The notes: generated by a model from the sequence alone, not told the origin. Positions 36,936 through 45,254 are shown, numbered from the stretch's first letter. The stretch: DNA of 64,000 bases from Flavivirga eckloniae (GCF_002886045.1 NZ_CP025791.1:3611001-3675000), one strand, 5' to 3'. Numbers and translations are program-made.

Positions 36936-38087
36936 TTATTTTAGGACTATTTTTTTATTGTTAATTTCATAAGAATTTATAAATCCCAAGTCTGTTATAG
37001 TATTCAAAATTTCTTCTATTTTTTGTTCTTTGCCTAATACGCCAATAAACCTAACATCTTCAAGTTCGGCGTTATTAAAAGTAACATCCATGTCATACCA
37101 TCTGGATAAAACTTTCATAATAGACTTTAAAGATTTACCCTCAAAACTAAAGACTCCTTCTCTCCATGAAATCTCATTGTATATGTCTATGTTTTTTGTT
37201 TCTATATCTTTTGAATCTCCTACAATAGATTGTTCTTTAGGTTTTAAGACCACAGTTTCTGCCCCATTAGATACTCCAACTTTGCCTTCTACTAATGTTG
37301 TGTAAACATGCACTTCGTCTTGATATGCTTTTATATTGAATTCTGTACCTAAAACCTCTACTTCTTGCATGTTATGTGCTACTTTAAATTTGGCTCCGTG
37401 GTGTTTGGTGCTAGATGTTACATCAAAATAGGCTTCACCGTAGATCAATTCTACTTCTCTGGTTTGACCTTTTATAAAAGCAACGGGGTATTTAATTTGA
37501 GATTCTGAGTTTAACCATATTTGGGTGCCATCTGATAACTTTACAGAAAATTGTCCGCCTCTTGGTATGGTTAAATAATTGTATGCTATTTTAGGGCTAG
37601 TAGCGGGTTGCGAATTATAAATTATTTCTTCGCCATTACTATTTAAATTATCTGTAGTATATTTTTTGCCTTTTTCTAAATTAATGGAAGAACCTTCACT
37701 TAAGGTTAAAGTTGCTTTATCTGTACCTATTTTTATTTTGTTGTTTACTATTATAGGAGTGTTGTCTTTAACGGGTTTATCCTTAGTTAAGAAAAAGTAA
37801 CCTGCTGATACAAAGATTAAAATTGCAGCAGCGTACTTGAAAATAGGTGTTAAAAACAATTTTCTTGCTTTCTTGGTAGAGGTATCTTTATTTGAGAAAT
37901 TCTCATAAGCAGCTAGAGAATCAAATATCAGGTCACTATTTAATGTGTGGTGTATGGTTAAATACTCTTTAAAGATTTTAAGATTTTCTTTTTTATCTAA
38001 CCATTTACTTAAACCGTCTATTTCAGATACAGAGGCTTCATTATTTATATATTTGGAGATGATTTTCTCCATATCTTTTTTTGTCAT
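36936..38087 (-). CDS. FecR-family anti-sigma factor (DUF4974 C-terminus)
   Basis: 383 aa. The cytosolic N-terminus (about 1-80) has the sigma-binding-type helix KYINNEASVSEIDGLSKWL. One transmembrane helix (83-100, KYAAAILIFVSAGYFFL) follows. The periplasmic FecR domain contains NYLTIPRGGQFSVKLSDGT, IWLNSESQIKYP, EVELIYGEAYFDV and VLGTEFNIKAY. The C-terminal DUF4974 contains SLKSIMKVLSRWYDMDVTF. It should receive the signal from the STN domain of SusC and hold or release the divergently encoded ECF sigma factor. Confidence 0.93.
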   Translation of the reverse strand: MTKKDMEKIISKYINNEASVSEIDGLSKWLDKKENLKIFKEYLTIHHTLNSDLIFDSLAAYENFSNKDTSTKKARKLFLTPIFKYAAAILIFVSAGYFFLTKDKPVKDNTPIIVNNKIKIGTDKATLTLSEGSSINLEKGKKYTTDNLNSNGEEIIYNSQPATSPKIAYNYLTIPRGGQFSVKLSDGTQIWLNSESQIKYPVAFIKGQTREVELIYGEAYFDVTSSTKHHGAKFKVAHNMQEVEVLGTEFNIKAYQDEVHVYTTLVEGKVGVSNGAETVVLKPKEQSIVGDSKDIETKNIDIYNEISWREGVFSFEGKSLKSIMKVLSRWYDMDVTFNNAELEDVRFIGVLGKEQKIEEILNTITDLGFINSYEINNKKIVLK

Positions 38088-38214
38088 GAGTTTAAAATTT
38101 AATACAAGGTAATTTAGGACTATTGACGATATGACGTTTTATTTTTTGAAAACCACCATTATTTATTTAAATTTCTTTCTTTTGTAAACATATTTGCAGA
38201 GAAATCCAGTTATT

Positions 38215-38808
38215 TTGAAGAATCTTTCATATACCAACGAGGCACTTATTGATGCTTTTAAGAATGGTGATAAGGAGGTGTATAAATACATATACTTAAC
38301 TTATTATCAGGATCTGTGCGTATATATTAAAGGTTATACTAATGATAAGCAGGCAGCAGAAGATATTGTGCAAAATGTACTATTAAAGCTATGGGAGAAT
38401 AGAGATGAAATTCAAATTCATTCTTCTTTTAAAGGTTTTCTCTATAAGTCTGTTTATTACTCTTTTATGGATCTTTACAGGAAAAAGAAAAGAATAAATG
38501 AGAAGTTAGAATCTTTGAGATATAATATTTTAAATGAATTGATTGAAGATGATAATGAATTGAAGGAAAAAAGGCTACTGGCTTTAAGAAAGGCAATAGA
38601 AGAACTACCTACTAAATGCAAGGAAATATTTGTTTTAAGTAAGTTTGAAGGATTGAAATATAAAGAGATAGCGGATGCTTTAGGTATTTCAATAAATACT
38701 GTAGAGAATCAGGTAGGTAAAGCATTTAAGATCTTAAGAAAAAAAATGTTCGAAAATAAATATTTAAATCTTTTTATCAATTTTTTTGCAGGAGGTAAGC
38801 GGGTTTAA
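38215..38808 (+). CDS. ECF RNA polymerase sigma factor (FecI/Bacteroidetes type)
   Basis: 197 aa. Region 2 is EDIVQNVLLKLWENRDEI and FLYKSVYYSFMDLYRKKKRINEK (shown in part). Region 4 is LPTKCKEIFVLSKFEGLKYKEIAD and SINTVENQVGKAFKILRK (shown in part). No ATG precedes the conserved part. The TTG at 38215 (product start KNLSYTNEALIDAF) fits the length of the paralogue at 53146-53751, and a TTG at 38194 is also possible. It is divergent from fecR across a 127-bp spacer. It presumably directs transcription of the fecR-susCD-tlpA genes. Confidence 0.9.
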   Translation: MKNLSYTNEALIDAFKNGDKEVYKYIYLTYYQDLCVYIKGYTNDKQAAEDIVQNVLLKLWENRDEIQIHSSFKGFLYKSVYYSFMDLYRKKKRINEKLESLRYNILNELIEDDNELKEKRLLALRKAIEELPTKCKEIFVLSKFEGLKYKEIADALGISINTVENQVGKAFKILRKKMFENKYLNLFINFFAGGKRV

Positions 38809-39030
38809 TTTTAAGAGATAATCTATTCAAAGTTAAAAATGGTTCATTAAATTTATTTGACAATTGTATTGTTTTGTCACACCACAAATTATATATTTGA
38901 ATCTTAAGAGTTATTTTGACATTATAAGAAATCATATAAAAGTTCACAAATCGTCAACACAAGTTTGTAAAATACAGAGAGTGTTAGGTTTTATATGATT
39001 TACAAGCATAAGATAAGGTTTGGATTCCTA
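38809..39030. other. Gene-free stretch at the right edge of the tRNA-Asp island, with tRNA remnant
   Basis: AT-rich, with no gene. Its last bases (39015-39030) read AAGGTTTGGATTCCTA, followed directly by TCCAGACCGCA of the right repeat. Laid on tRNA-Asp, this resembles a decayed T-arm (GGGTTCGAGTCCCG) joined to an intact acceptor 3' strand. It is what a degenerate tRNA 3' end would look like. Confidence 0.5.
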
Positions 39031-39241
39031 TCCAGACCGCAAAATTGCAAAAAGAAAGCTCTGAGAAATTAGGGCTTTTTTTGGCAATAAAAAGAAGTTG
39101 TGTTGTTTATCTCAATGAAAATTGAGGTAAAAAGGTAGAGTTGCTGAGTGATACTGAAATAAATTCAGTACTAGAGTTCAGCACACGCCAATGAGAAGCT
39201 TTCCTTTTTTCTTAATTGAAGATTGGGATGCTTTTTTGTTT
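39031..39241. repeat. Right copy of the tRNA-Asp 3'-end direct repeat (attR-like)
   Basis: 39031-39107 equals 29130-29206 exactly (77 bp), including the tRNA 3' end TCCAGACCG and its terminator. The middle (39108-39187) differs from the left copy and is made of inverted repeats: CTCAAT/ATTGAG, TGCTGA/TCAGCA and TACTGAA/TTCAGTA. The end (39188-39241) again matches, including GAAGATTGGGATGC and the T-run at 39218-39241. Confidence 0.9.
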
Positions 39242-39296
39242 TGTAGGATTTTGTTTCTATTTTAGATTATTTATTAATTTTCAAATAATTAGAGAT

Positions 39297-40160
39297 ATGA
39301 CAGACAAAACAGTAGGTAAAGTTATACCTGATGAATTTTATAAAGCATCTAATTTTTTTACATTAAGTGGAGCAGCTGGTGCTGTGTGGTTATTTTGCTT
39401 AGTTTTAGCAAATCTAGACCCTGATGCAAAACTCTTTACCCCTGCCTATTACAGGTTGATAGCTTTAGGTTTGAGTGAGACCATTGCAATAGTAATGTTA
39501 ATGAGGGTTAGACGAAAAAAAAAGTTTGAACTATGGCTTTTTGCTTTTTTCAATGGGTTGCTGATATTCATAAATGCTTCTGGATTAAACGCAATTTCTT
39601 CAAAGCTTTCTTTTGAAAATACTAGTTCAATTCAAAGTAAAATCATTACAAACAATACACCACAAAAAGCATCATTTGTATCAAATTTTTTCAAACGTGA
39701 AATAAGTTGGTGGATTGAGGATACTTATTATTCAGATAAAAGACAGGTTTTAGAGAAAAATGAGTTCTTAAATAAAAAGAACAAACAATTTTCTGAAAAT
39801 ATAAATCTTCTTAAAATCAAGTATGATTCAATTCATAAAGTTAATGATTCATTGAGAAAAATCATTTCAGTAAAAGAGAAGCCTGTAAAGGAAATTATAA
39901 AATTGAAAACTAACGATTGTAAGCCAGAGATAGATAAACTTAATGATAAAATAATAAAGTTGAGGAATCTGAATAATTCTATAACTAAAGGGCTTACAGG
40001 AAAAATAAACAAGTTGGAGAATGAACTCAATAAGTACAAGAAATTAGAGAAATCTAAAATGATTAAAGTAGGAGAAACTCCTTATTCTACTTTAATTGTT
40101 GAAATAGATAGATTGAGAAAAAAGCTAATTGAATGTGAATCAAAATATGACCAAAATTAA
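39297..40160 (+). CDS. Membrane protein with C-terminal coiled coil (unknown)
   Basis: 287 aa from the ATG at 39297 (MTDKTVGKVIPDEFY); the longer reading from 39216 lies in the duplicated repeat. There are three hydrophobic helices at about 22-42, 55-72 and 80-98, with a cytosolic RVRRKKKFE loop. A linker and a long Lys/Glu/Asn-rich coiled coil (about 150-285, with heptads such as LNDKIIKLRNLNNSITKGL) follow. No enzymatic motif and no family recognised. It stands immediately right of the tRNA-derived repeat and ends in its own terminator. Confidence 0.75.
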   Translation: MTDKTVGKVIPDEFYKASNFFTLSGAAGAVWLFCLVLANLDPDAKLFTPAYYRLIALGLSETIAIVMLMRVRRKKKFELWLFAFFNGLLIFINASGLNAISSKLSFENTSSIQSKIITNNTPQKASFVSNFFKREISWWIEDTYYSDKRQVLEKNEFLNKKNKQFSENINLLKIKYDSIHKVNDSLRKIISVKEKPVKEIIKLKTNDCKPEIDKLNDKIIKLRNLNNSITKGLTGKINKLENELNKYKKLEKSKMIKVGETPYSTLIVEIDRLRKKLIECESKYDQN

Positions 40161-40186
40161 TATTAATTAATTCAATTATATGTTAT

Positions 40187-40218
40187 GAGCTACAAGAAAT
40201 TGTAGCTCTTTTTTTTTG
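40187..40218 (+). terminator. Rho-independent terminator
   Basis: GAGCTACAA (40187-40195), GAAA loop, TTGTAGCTC (40200-40208), then nine or ten T residues. It ends the coiled-coil membrane protein gene. Confidence 0.85.
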
Positions 40219-40279
40219 TCATAAACTTAATTCCTAAGTTATCAATTTTGATGGCTTTTTTTATATAAAGCTTTAAAAA

Positions 40280-40317
40280 GTAAGGATAAACCTTACAAAG
40301 TGTAAGGGCAAACCTTA
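40280..40317. promoter_or_regulatory. Tandem dyads in the spacer before the tail-fibre-like gene
   Basis: GTAAGG-ATAAA-CCTTAC (40280-40296) and TAAGG-GCAAA-CCTTA (40303-40317) have the same arms, with centres 22 bp apart (two helical turns). They lie about 200 bp upstream of the ATG at 40511. They could be an operator pair or two small hairpins. The rest of the 350-bp spacer (40161-40510) holds the terminator and AT-rich DNA. Confidence 0.4.
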
Positions 40318-40510
40318 GCAGTTTTTCAGTTATATTCTATAATTTTATAATGTTCTAAACCACAGAAAGATATGGTGTGTTTGTAAACGTGTTATTTCGT
40401 TTATTCGGAGGTCTTAAATATCTGGTGTAGGTATGTTAATCATTTTAAAATAGTGCGATAAAAAATAATCAAAGAGTAAAACAACTATAATTAATCTAAA
40501 AATTTATAAA

Positions 40511-41410
40511 ATGAAAACAATTATTTTAGGAATTTCATTACTCGTAATGAGTTTTGGAATGCAGGCACAGAATACAAATGTAGCTATTGGAATTGGGGGT
40601 ACAACTACAGCATCTGATTTTTATTATAATACTACAAATAATAATATTGGTATAGGGACTATTCCTACTAATAGTGAACAACTCACTATTGATTCAGGAT
40701 CTTCTAGTGGTATTTTACGTATGAAAAGTACAAATGAAAGCGGATATGCTTTCTTTTTGGGCGCAGGAAATTCATTTAGTTTAGTTGACTACTCAAACTA
40801 TAATACAGTTTGGGCAGTTAAAAATGGTAGACTAGGATTGGGTACTACTCCTAGTTTAGGATGGCTTCATATAAGAGCTGTTGGAGAAGATATATTGGCT
40901 CTACAATCTTATAATACTCCTGCCTCTTATATTTTTAAAATAGATGGAAATGGTTTAAAACTATGGAATAACCTTAATTCTAATACACCATTCGAAGTTA
41001 AAAATAACGGGGATTTTATTGCAAATGGTAATGTAGGAGTTGGAACTACAACAATGGGCTCCCACAAATTGGCAGTCGAAGGTAGTATAGGAGCCAGAGA
41101 AGTTAAAGTAGAAGTAGGATCATGGTCCGATTTTGTTTTTGAGGAAGCATATAATTTACCTGCTTTGGAAGAGGTTGAAAAATATATTTTGGAAAAAGGG
41201 CACTTGGAAAACATTCCTTCTGAGAAACAAGTATTAGAAAATGGGATTTATTTAGGAGATATGAATGCTAAACTGTTACAGAAAATAGAAGAGTTAACAT
41301 TGTATACTATTGATCAAGAAAAACAATTAAAAGCTCAAAATACTACAATCGATACTTTGGCAACTAAATTATTAGAATTGCAATTAGAGATTGAGAAATT
41401 AAAAGAATAA
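40511..41410 (+). CDS. Secreted tail-fibre-domain-like protein
   Basis: 299 aa with signal peptide (MKTIILGISLLVMSFGMQAQ). The middle is built of short Gly-rich strand repeats (NIGIGTIPTNSEQLTI, RLGLGTTPSLGWLHI, GNVGVGTTTMGSHKLAVEG). The C-terminus has the widespread Bacteroidetes ending LPALEEVEKYILEKGHLENIPSE, then GIYLGDMNAKLLQKIEELTLYTI, and a trimer-type coiled coil. This matches exported proteins annotated as tail fibre domain proteins. It is probably a trimeric surface fibre; partner and role unknown. Confidence 0.78.
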   Translation: MKTIILGISLLVMSFGMQAQNTNVAIGIGGTTTASDFYYNTTNNNIGIGTIPTNSEQLTIDSGSSSGILRMKSTNESGYAFFLGAGNSFSLVDYSNYNTVWAVKNGRLGLGTTPSLGWLHIRAVGEDILALQSYNTPASYIFKIDGNGLKLWNNLNSNTPFEVKNNGDFIANGNVGVGTTTMGSHKLAVEGSIGAREVKVEVGSWSDFVFEEAYNLPALEEVEKYILEKGHLENIPSEKQVLENGIYLGDMNAKLLQKIEELTLYTIDQEKQLKAQNTTIDTLATKLLELQLEIEKLKE

Positions 41411-41529
41411 TTAGTTTTAGATTTTATATAGCAAATTTCTATACCGATTTATTCGTAATTATACTAAAGTAAATTAGGTGTTTCAATAAGGAAGAAACTT
41501 TTCTTGTGTATTGGAATTGAGATGCATGT

Positions 41530-41854
41530 CTAATACAGCTACGGTGTACCCACAAATATGGCAGCATATTAAATAATAATTTTACAAAGATAGACACTAA
41601 TTTCACGAATTATCACAAATGGTTCTAAATATAAATTATTTACAAATAAGTAATTCAAGTTTACTTATCAATAAATTAGAGTGCAGGAATATAATAGAAT
41701 TAAATCGGGTTTGGATTGTAAAAACAGACTGAAAGTCTGATTCGTGATTATGAATAGTATAGAGAGTTATCCACCATATTGAGGTTTTATTCGTGTAAAT
41801 CTGTGTAATTCGTGGCTTGATTAAAAAGATGTGGGTACACCGTAGCTAATACAG
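41530..41854. mobile_element. MITE-like element, copy 1, with 9-bp target duplication
   Basis: The 307-bp element at 41539-41845 has perfect 16-bp terminal inverted repeats, CTACGGTGTACCCACA and TGTGGGTACACCGTAG. It is bracketed by CTAATACAG at 41530-41538 and 41846-41854. Internal inverted repeats are CACGAATTA/TAATTCGTG and the hairpin CAGACT-GAA-AGTCTG (41725-41739). There is no open reading frame, so it is non-autonomous. A copy of identical length is at 62021-62327. The remainder of the 41411-41916 spacer shows nothing else. Confidence 0.85.
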
Positions 41855-41916
41855 ACAGGCTTTTTGTTCTACAAGGTTTTGTGTTTTTCAACAAGCATAT
41901 CTTTTGGCAGCTGAAA

Positions 41917-43386
41917 TCAACGAATAGAGTCCCCCTGATGTATAGTCATTTCAAGCAATTCATACTTTTGACTTATTTTTTTTGGATCAGCGATATAATT
42001 GTTTTTTAAATGTCTGTCAAAGAAAGCTGTTACAAGCTCATTAGTAATTTTAATGCCTAATTCGGCATCTACAGCCCCCGTTTGTGCAAGTTCTTTAATA
42101 GGTATCATAAAAGGTATATCCATGAAATTTGGATGTGCCGAAGTAAGTATTTTACTTTCATAAAAATAGTCAGTACTTTTATTTTTATATACGTGCGAGT
42201 TTATGTCCTCATGTTCTGCCGGCCAATCTGCCGAAATATATAGGAATGGAACATGATAAATAGTATCCATCATTTCTCCCCATTGTACGCCATCAATATT
42301 AGCCGCGGCTTTTATTCTGGTATCTTTTATGGCCGTTTGACCTGCCGCACCACCACCGCGAGAGTGCCCAAAAACACCTATTCGATTTAGGTCTAACTTA
42401 TCTTTTAAAAACCCTGTACTGTTCCAATTTTCTAATTGATCTATGGTATAAATAATATCTGTAGTCCATCTTTTTATCATATTAGTCACAGAATAGCCTT
42501 TGGAAGCCTCTCTTATAATGGCATGTCGCTCTTCAAAAGAGAGCTCTTTTTTAAAAGCTTCTTTTACAGGTTTCATACGTTCCAATACATTCACTGTTTG
42601 GTTGGCTTGAAATTCATAATCGAAAAACTTCTCACGCCCATCAGGAAATGTAGACCCTAAACTTTCGTAAGTATGATTTAAATTTAAAATGATATAGCCC
42701 TGACTGGCAATCTCGGTTAAAAGAGAATAATACCCCAAAGCATTAGAGCCATACCCGTGAGAAAAAATCAAAACAGGAAAATTTTTTTCAACGATCGGTA
42801 CATTTTCATAAACATAGGTATCTACATGATCTAAATAATTTAATAGATTAGGGTTTATACCTCCTAGATATTTATTTATAAAACTTACTCTGTTTGCCCG
42901 ATCTAGATATGGCTCTTGTTTTCCGGAAACAATAGAGGACGAAGGGTACCAAACTTTGACCATAAATTCTCTTTTGTCGTTTTCGTCTTTGGTAATAATT
43001 TCGTCAATATTTGTTTTTAGATGGATAGAATGAGTTCCTACAGGGTATTCTCCGGTGGGTTTGGGTAGTGAAAATACAGGAAGTAAATTCGGTAAAAACC
43101 AGCTAGGAATTAGTAATATTATAATGAAGATATAGCCAAGACCTCTTAAAAAGGTTAATTTATTAGTCTTTGTTTGGTCAATAGAAATAATCCTCCACAT
43201 TAAAACAAGCATTAAGAGATATGCAGGAATTAGCTGCCAGCGACAACTTTCAATAACTGTATGTAAAATTAAAATTGTGGCTAAAGCAATTAACAAATAT
43301 TTTTTGTTTATAATTTTAAGTAAGGGCCGTTTTACAAAAGGTAAAATAGTTACTATTAGTAATAATATAATTTCTAGAATTCTCAT
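41917..43386 (-). CDS. Membrane-anchored alpha/beta hydrolase, PAF-acetylhydrolase-like
   Basis: 489 aa. Four N-terminal hydrophobic helices (about 3-112) are followed by a hydrolase domain: PTGEYPVGTHSIHL, MVKVWYPS, FPVLIFSHGYGSNALGYYSLLTEIASQGYI (oxyanion region, shown in part) and the nucleophile elbow FGHSRGGGAA near residue 342-351. A catalytic Asp (INLDGVQWG area reads NIDGVQWG) and a His (SAHPNF) are in the usual order. The layout and the G-x-x-x-VG-x-H/Y-type start match the platelet-activating-factor acetylhydrolase/dienelactone group. Its ATG overlaps the upstream gene's TGA by 4 bp. Confidence 0.78.
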   Translation of the reverse strand: MRILEIILLLIVTILPFVKRPLLKIINKKYLLIALATILILHTVIESCRWQLIPAYLLMLVLMWRIISIDQTKTNKLTFLRGLGYIFIIILLIPSWFLPNLLPVFSLPKPTGEYPVGTHSIHLKTNIDEIITKDENDKREFMVKVWYPSSSIVSGKQEPYLDRANRVSFINKYLGGINPNLLNYLDHVDTYVYENVPIVEKNFPVLIFSHGYGSNALGYYSLLTEIASQGYIILNLNHTYESLGSTFPDGREKFFDYEFQANQTVNVLERMKPVKEAFKKELSFEERHAIIREASKGYSVTNMIKRWTTDIIYTIDQLENWNSTGFLKDKLDLNRIGVFGHSRGGGAAGQTAIKDTRIKAAANIDGVQWGEMMDTIYHVPFLYISADWPAEHEDINSHVYKNKSTDYFYESKILTSAHPNFMDIPFMIPIKELAQTGAVDAELGIKITNELVTAFFDRHLKNNYIADPKKISQKYELLEMTIHQGDSIR

Positions 43387-43772
43387 TTCGTTTTTATGTT
43401 TAATGCATTTAATTTAATCTTTAATAATAGCCAGGATAGATAGGATAGTATAAATATGCCTAGCCCATAAAGTGTTGTGATTGTAGAAACTTTAAATCCT
43501 GCAAAGAGAAGATCGGAATCGACATTACCCCAATTTTCGATGGATTCGAATGCTTCATAAAGAGCAATAATTTGCCCAAAAAGACCAAAGGCTAAAGCAA
43601 ACACACCAAGATATCTTATATAATCAATCTCCTTTTTTGCAGCCTTTTTTGACGAGAATTTATTAGCAAAAAGAAAAGAAGCGCTTCTTGCTACCATAAC
43701 GATGTTTATTAATAACATTAATGTTAGTGGTAGTGTAAATATGAGGCCGCCATTTTTGATAAAATCTATCAT
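43383..43772 (-). CDS. MotA/TolQ/ExbB-like small membrane protein
   Basis: 129 aa with three hydrophobic helices (about 9-34, 52-72 and 89-120). The stretch FGLFGQIIALYEAFESI, followed by SDLLFAGFKVSTITTLYGLGIFI, reproduces the last two helices of the ExbB/TolQ proton-channel fold (L-G-x-x-G-T-x-x-G-x-x-x-A-F, then A-L-x-T-T-x-x-G). No ExbD/TolR partner is nearby. The gene is translationally coupled to the hydrolase (ATGA overlap). Confidence 0.72.
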   Translation of the reverse strand: MIDFIKNGGLIFTLPLTLMLLINIVMVARSASFLFANKFSSKKAAKKEIDYIRYLGVFALAFGLFGQIIALYEAFESIENWGNVDSDLLFAGFKVSTITTLYGLGIFILSYLSWLLLKIKLNALNIKTK

Positions 43773-43926
43773 GTCTTTATTAATTGTTTTTTAAAAAAAT
43801 TATCAGTTTAAAATTAGAAATATTATAGGTTTCTGGGCATGTTAAATCCGATGTTAAACTAGTTATTCATCGACAAAAAATATTGTTTTTAAAAATTAAT
43901 GAGATCTTTATGCTAAATTTACTTAC

Positions 43927-44646
43927 ATGCGCATACTTTTACATGTTTTGTTTTGGATATTTAGTAGTTTTCTAATTGTATTCTTTATTGGAAAAAAGGG
44001 GAGTTTATCTTTTACACTTGCTTTTACTGGTTTTTTACTTCCAGTAGTTATAACAATTTCTTATCTTTTTAATTATTGGTTGTTTCCGCAATACTTGTTT
44101 AAAAAACAACTGTTTAAATTTGTTTTGTACGGATTGCTCGTTGTTGTACTTTCTGTATATCTGGAAACTCTTATTGTTTTATGGGCACTTGTTAATTTAG
44201 GTAATTATTCTTTTAATAACATGACTCCTGCAAGTCATAACATTGAGCAATTAGCTGTTGCTTTGTTTTTTGTTGTTTTTCTGAGCAATCTGATTTATCT
44301 GGTTAGAAGGTGGTCTGTAAAAGAAAAAGACTCTGAGACATTAATTCAATTTAGATCTAATAGAGAGACTGTACAGCTATCAGAAAAGGCAATTGATTAT
44401 ATTGAAAGCCTAGGGGATTATGTTAAAATACATAGTGAAGCAAAAGTGTTTACCAGCAGAGAAAAGATTAGTAAATTGGAAAATAGATTACCTTCTAACT
44501 TTATTAGAGTCCACAGATCATACCTTATAAATACTTCGAAAATTGAGTCTTTTAATAATACAAAAATTGAAATACAAGGAAATAAGATTCCCATTAGTAG
44601 AAAATACAAACCTGAGGTTTTAGAAAAACTAAAAATAATCAAGTAA
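43927..44646 (+). CDS. Membrane-anchored LytTR transcriptional regulator
   Basis: 239 aa. Four hydrophobic helices (about 3-24, 30-50, 60-86 and 104-126) are followed by a LytTR DNA-binding domain from about 140: LSEKAIDYIESLGDYVKIH, FTSREKISKLENRLP and FIRVHRSYLINTSKIESF. There is no receiver domain, so the signal is probably sensed in the membrane part. It is divergent from the TolQ-like/hydrolase pair across 154 bp, the natural target region. Confidence 0.88.
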   Translation: MRILLHVLFWIFSSFLIVFFIGKKGSLSFTLAFTGFLLPVVITISYLFNYWLFPQYLFKKQLFKFVLYGLLVVVLSVYLETLIVLWALVNLGNYSFNNMTPASHNIEQLAVALFFVVFLSNLIYLVRRWSVKEKDSETLIQFRSNRETVQLSEKAIDYIESLGDYVKIHSEAKVFTSREKISKLENRLPSNFIRVHRSYLINTSKIESFNNTKIEIQGNKIPISRKYKPEVLEKLKIIK

Positions 44647-44761
44647 CCATATTCTTAATTACTGTTTACCTATTTTTTATTTTGGAATATTTAAATAAGA
44701 TGTGACCTTTTGTTTTTGCCAGTGTCTTAATACCAAACTTAATATTTAAAATCTGGTAAAC

Positions 44762-45091
44762 ATGGCAAAGTTTGAAATTTATAAAGACAAAAGAAAAGAA
44801 TTTAGATTTAGATTAAAAGCAGGGAATGGTCAAAATATATTGGCTAGCGAAGGTTATGCATCCAAAGCTGGGTGTACTAATGGCATTGAATCCGTAAAAA
44901 AGAATTCAACAGACGATACTAGATATTCTCGATTAGAGTCTAAAGGCGGTAGTCCTTATTTTAACTTAAAAGCTTCAAATGGACAAGTTATAGGAACTAG
45001 CGAAATGTACTCATCTACTAGCGCTATGGAGAATGGTATCGCTTCGGTTAAGAAGAATGCTTCAGAAGCCTCTGTAGAGGATTTATCATAG
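44762..45091 (+). CDS. YegP/DUF1508 family protein
   Basis: 109 aa made of two copies of the roughly 50-residue DUF1508 repeat: KFEIYKDKRKEFRFRLKAGNG...GIESVKKN and YFNLKASNGQVIGTSEMY...GIASVKKN. Each gives a three-stranded sheet plus helix. It is a small soluble protein of unknown function, common in bacteria. Confidence 0.88.
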   Translation: MAKFEIYKDKRKEFRFRLKAGNGQNILASEGYASKAGCTNGIESVKKNSTDDTRYSRLESKGGSPYFNLKASNGQVIGTSEMYSSTSAMENGIASVKKNASEASVEDLS

Positions 45092-45127
45092 TGCATAATT
45101 AGTAACCATTCATAATTATATTGTTTT

Positions 45128-45254
45128 GAGGGTGACTTAAAAGTGTCATTCAGAGTGTAGCGAAGAATCTTGTTGAATTACAACCTATCAGTTTAAAGGT
45201 TTATAAGGTTTCTCATTTCATTCAGAATGACAAAATTACTTTTAAGTCATCCTC
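45128..45254. repeat. Short inverted-repeat element, GAGGGTG family, copy 2
   Basis: Ends GAGGGTGACTTAAAAG (45128-45143) and CTTTTAAGTCATCCTC (45239-45254) pair at 15 of 16 positions. GTGTCATTCAGAG and TTCAGAATGACA sit just inside. It is related to 18607-18767 by its ends and the TCATTCAGA motif, but with a different core. It lies in the 364-bp spacer 45092-45455, which otherwise shows only AT-rich DNA. Confidence 0.65.

Noticed and set aside
38160-38215. Housekeeping promoter for the locus 1 sigma gene (TTTTG...CATATTTG)
   Set aside because: The -33-like and -7-like words are too close together (only a few bases) and the -7 word has a mismatch.
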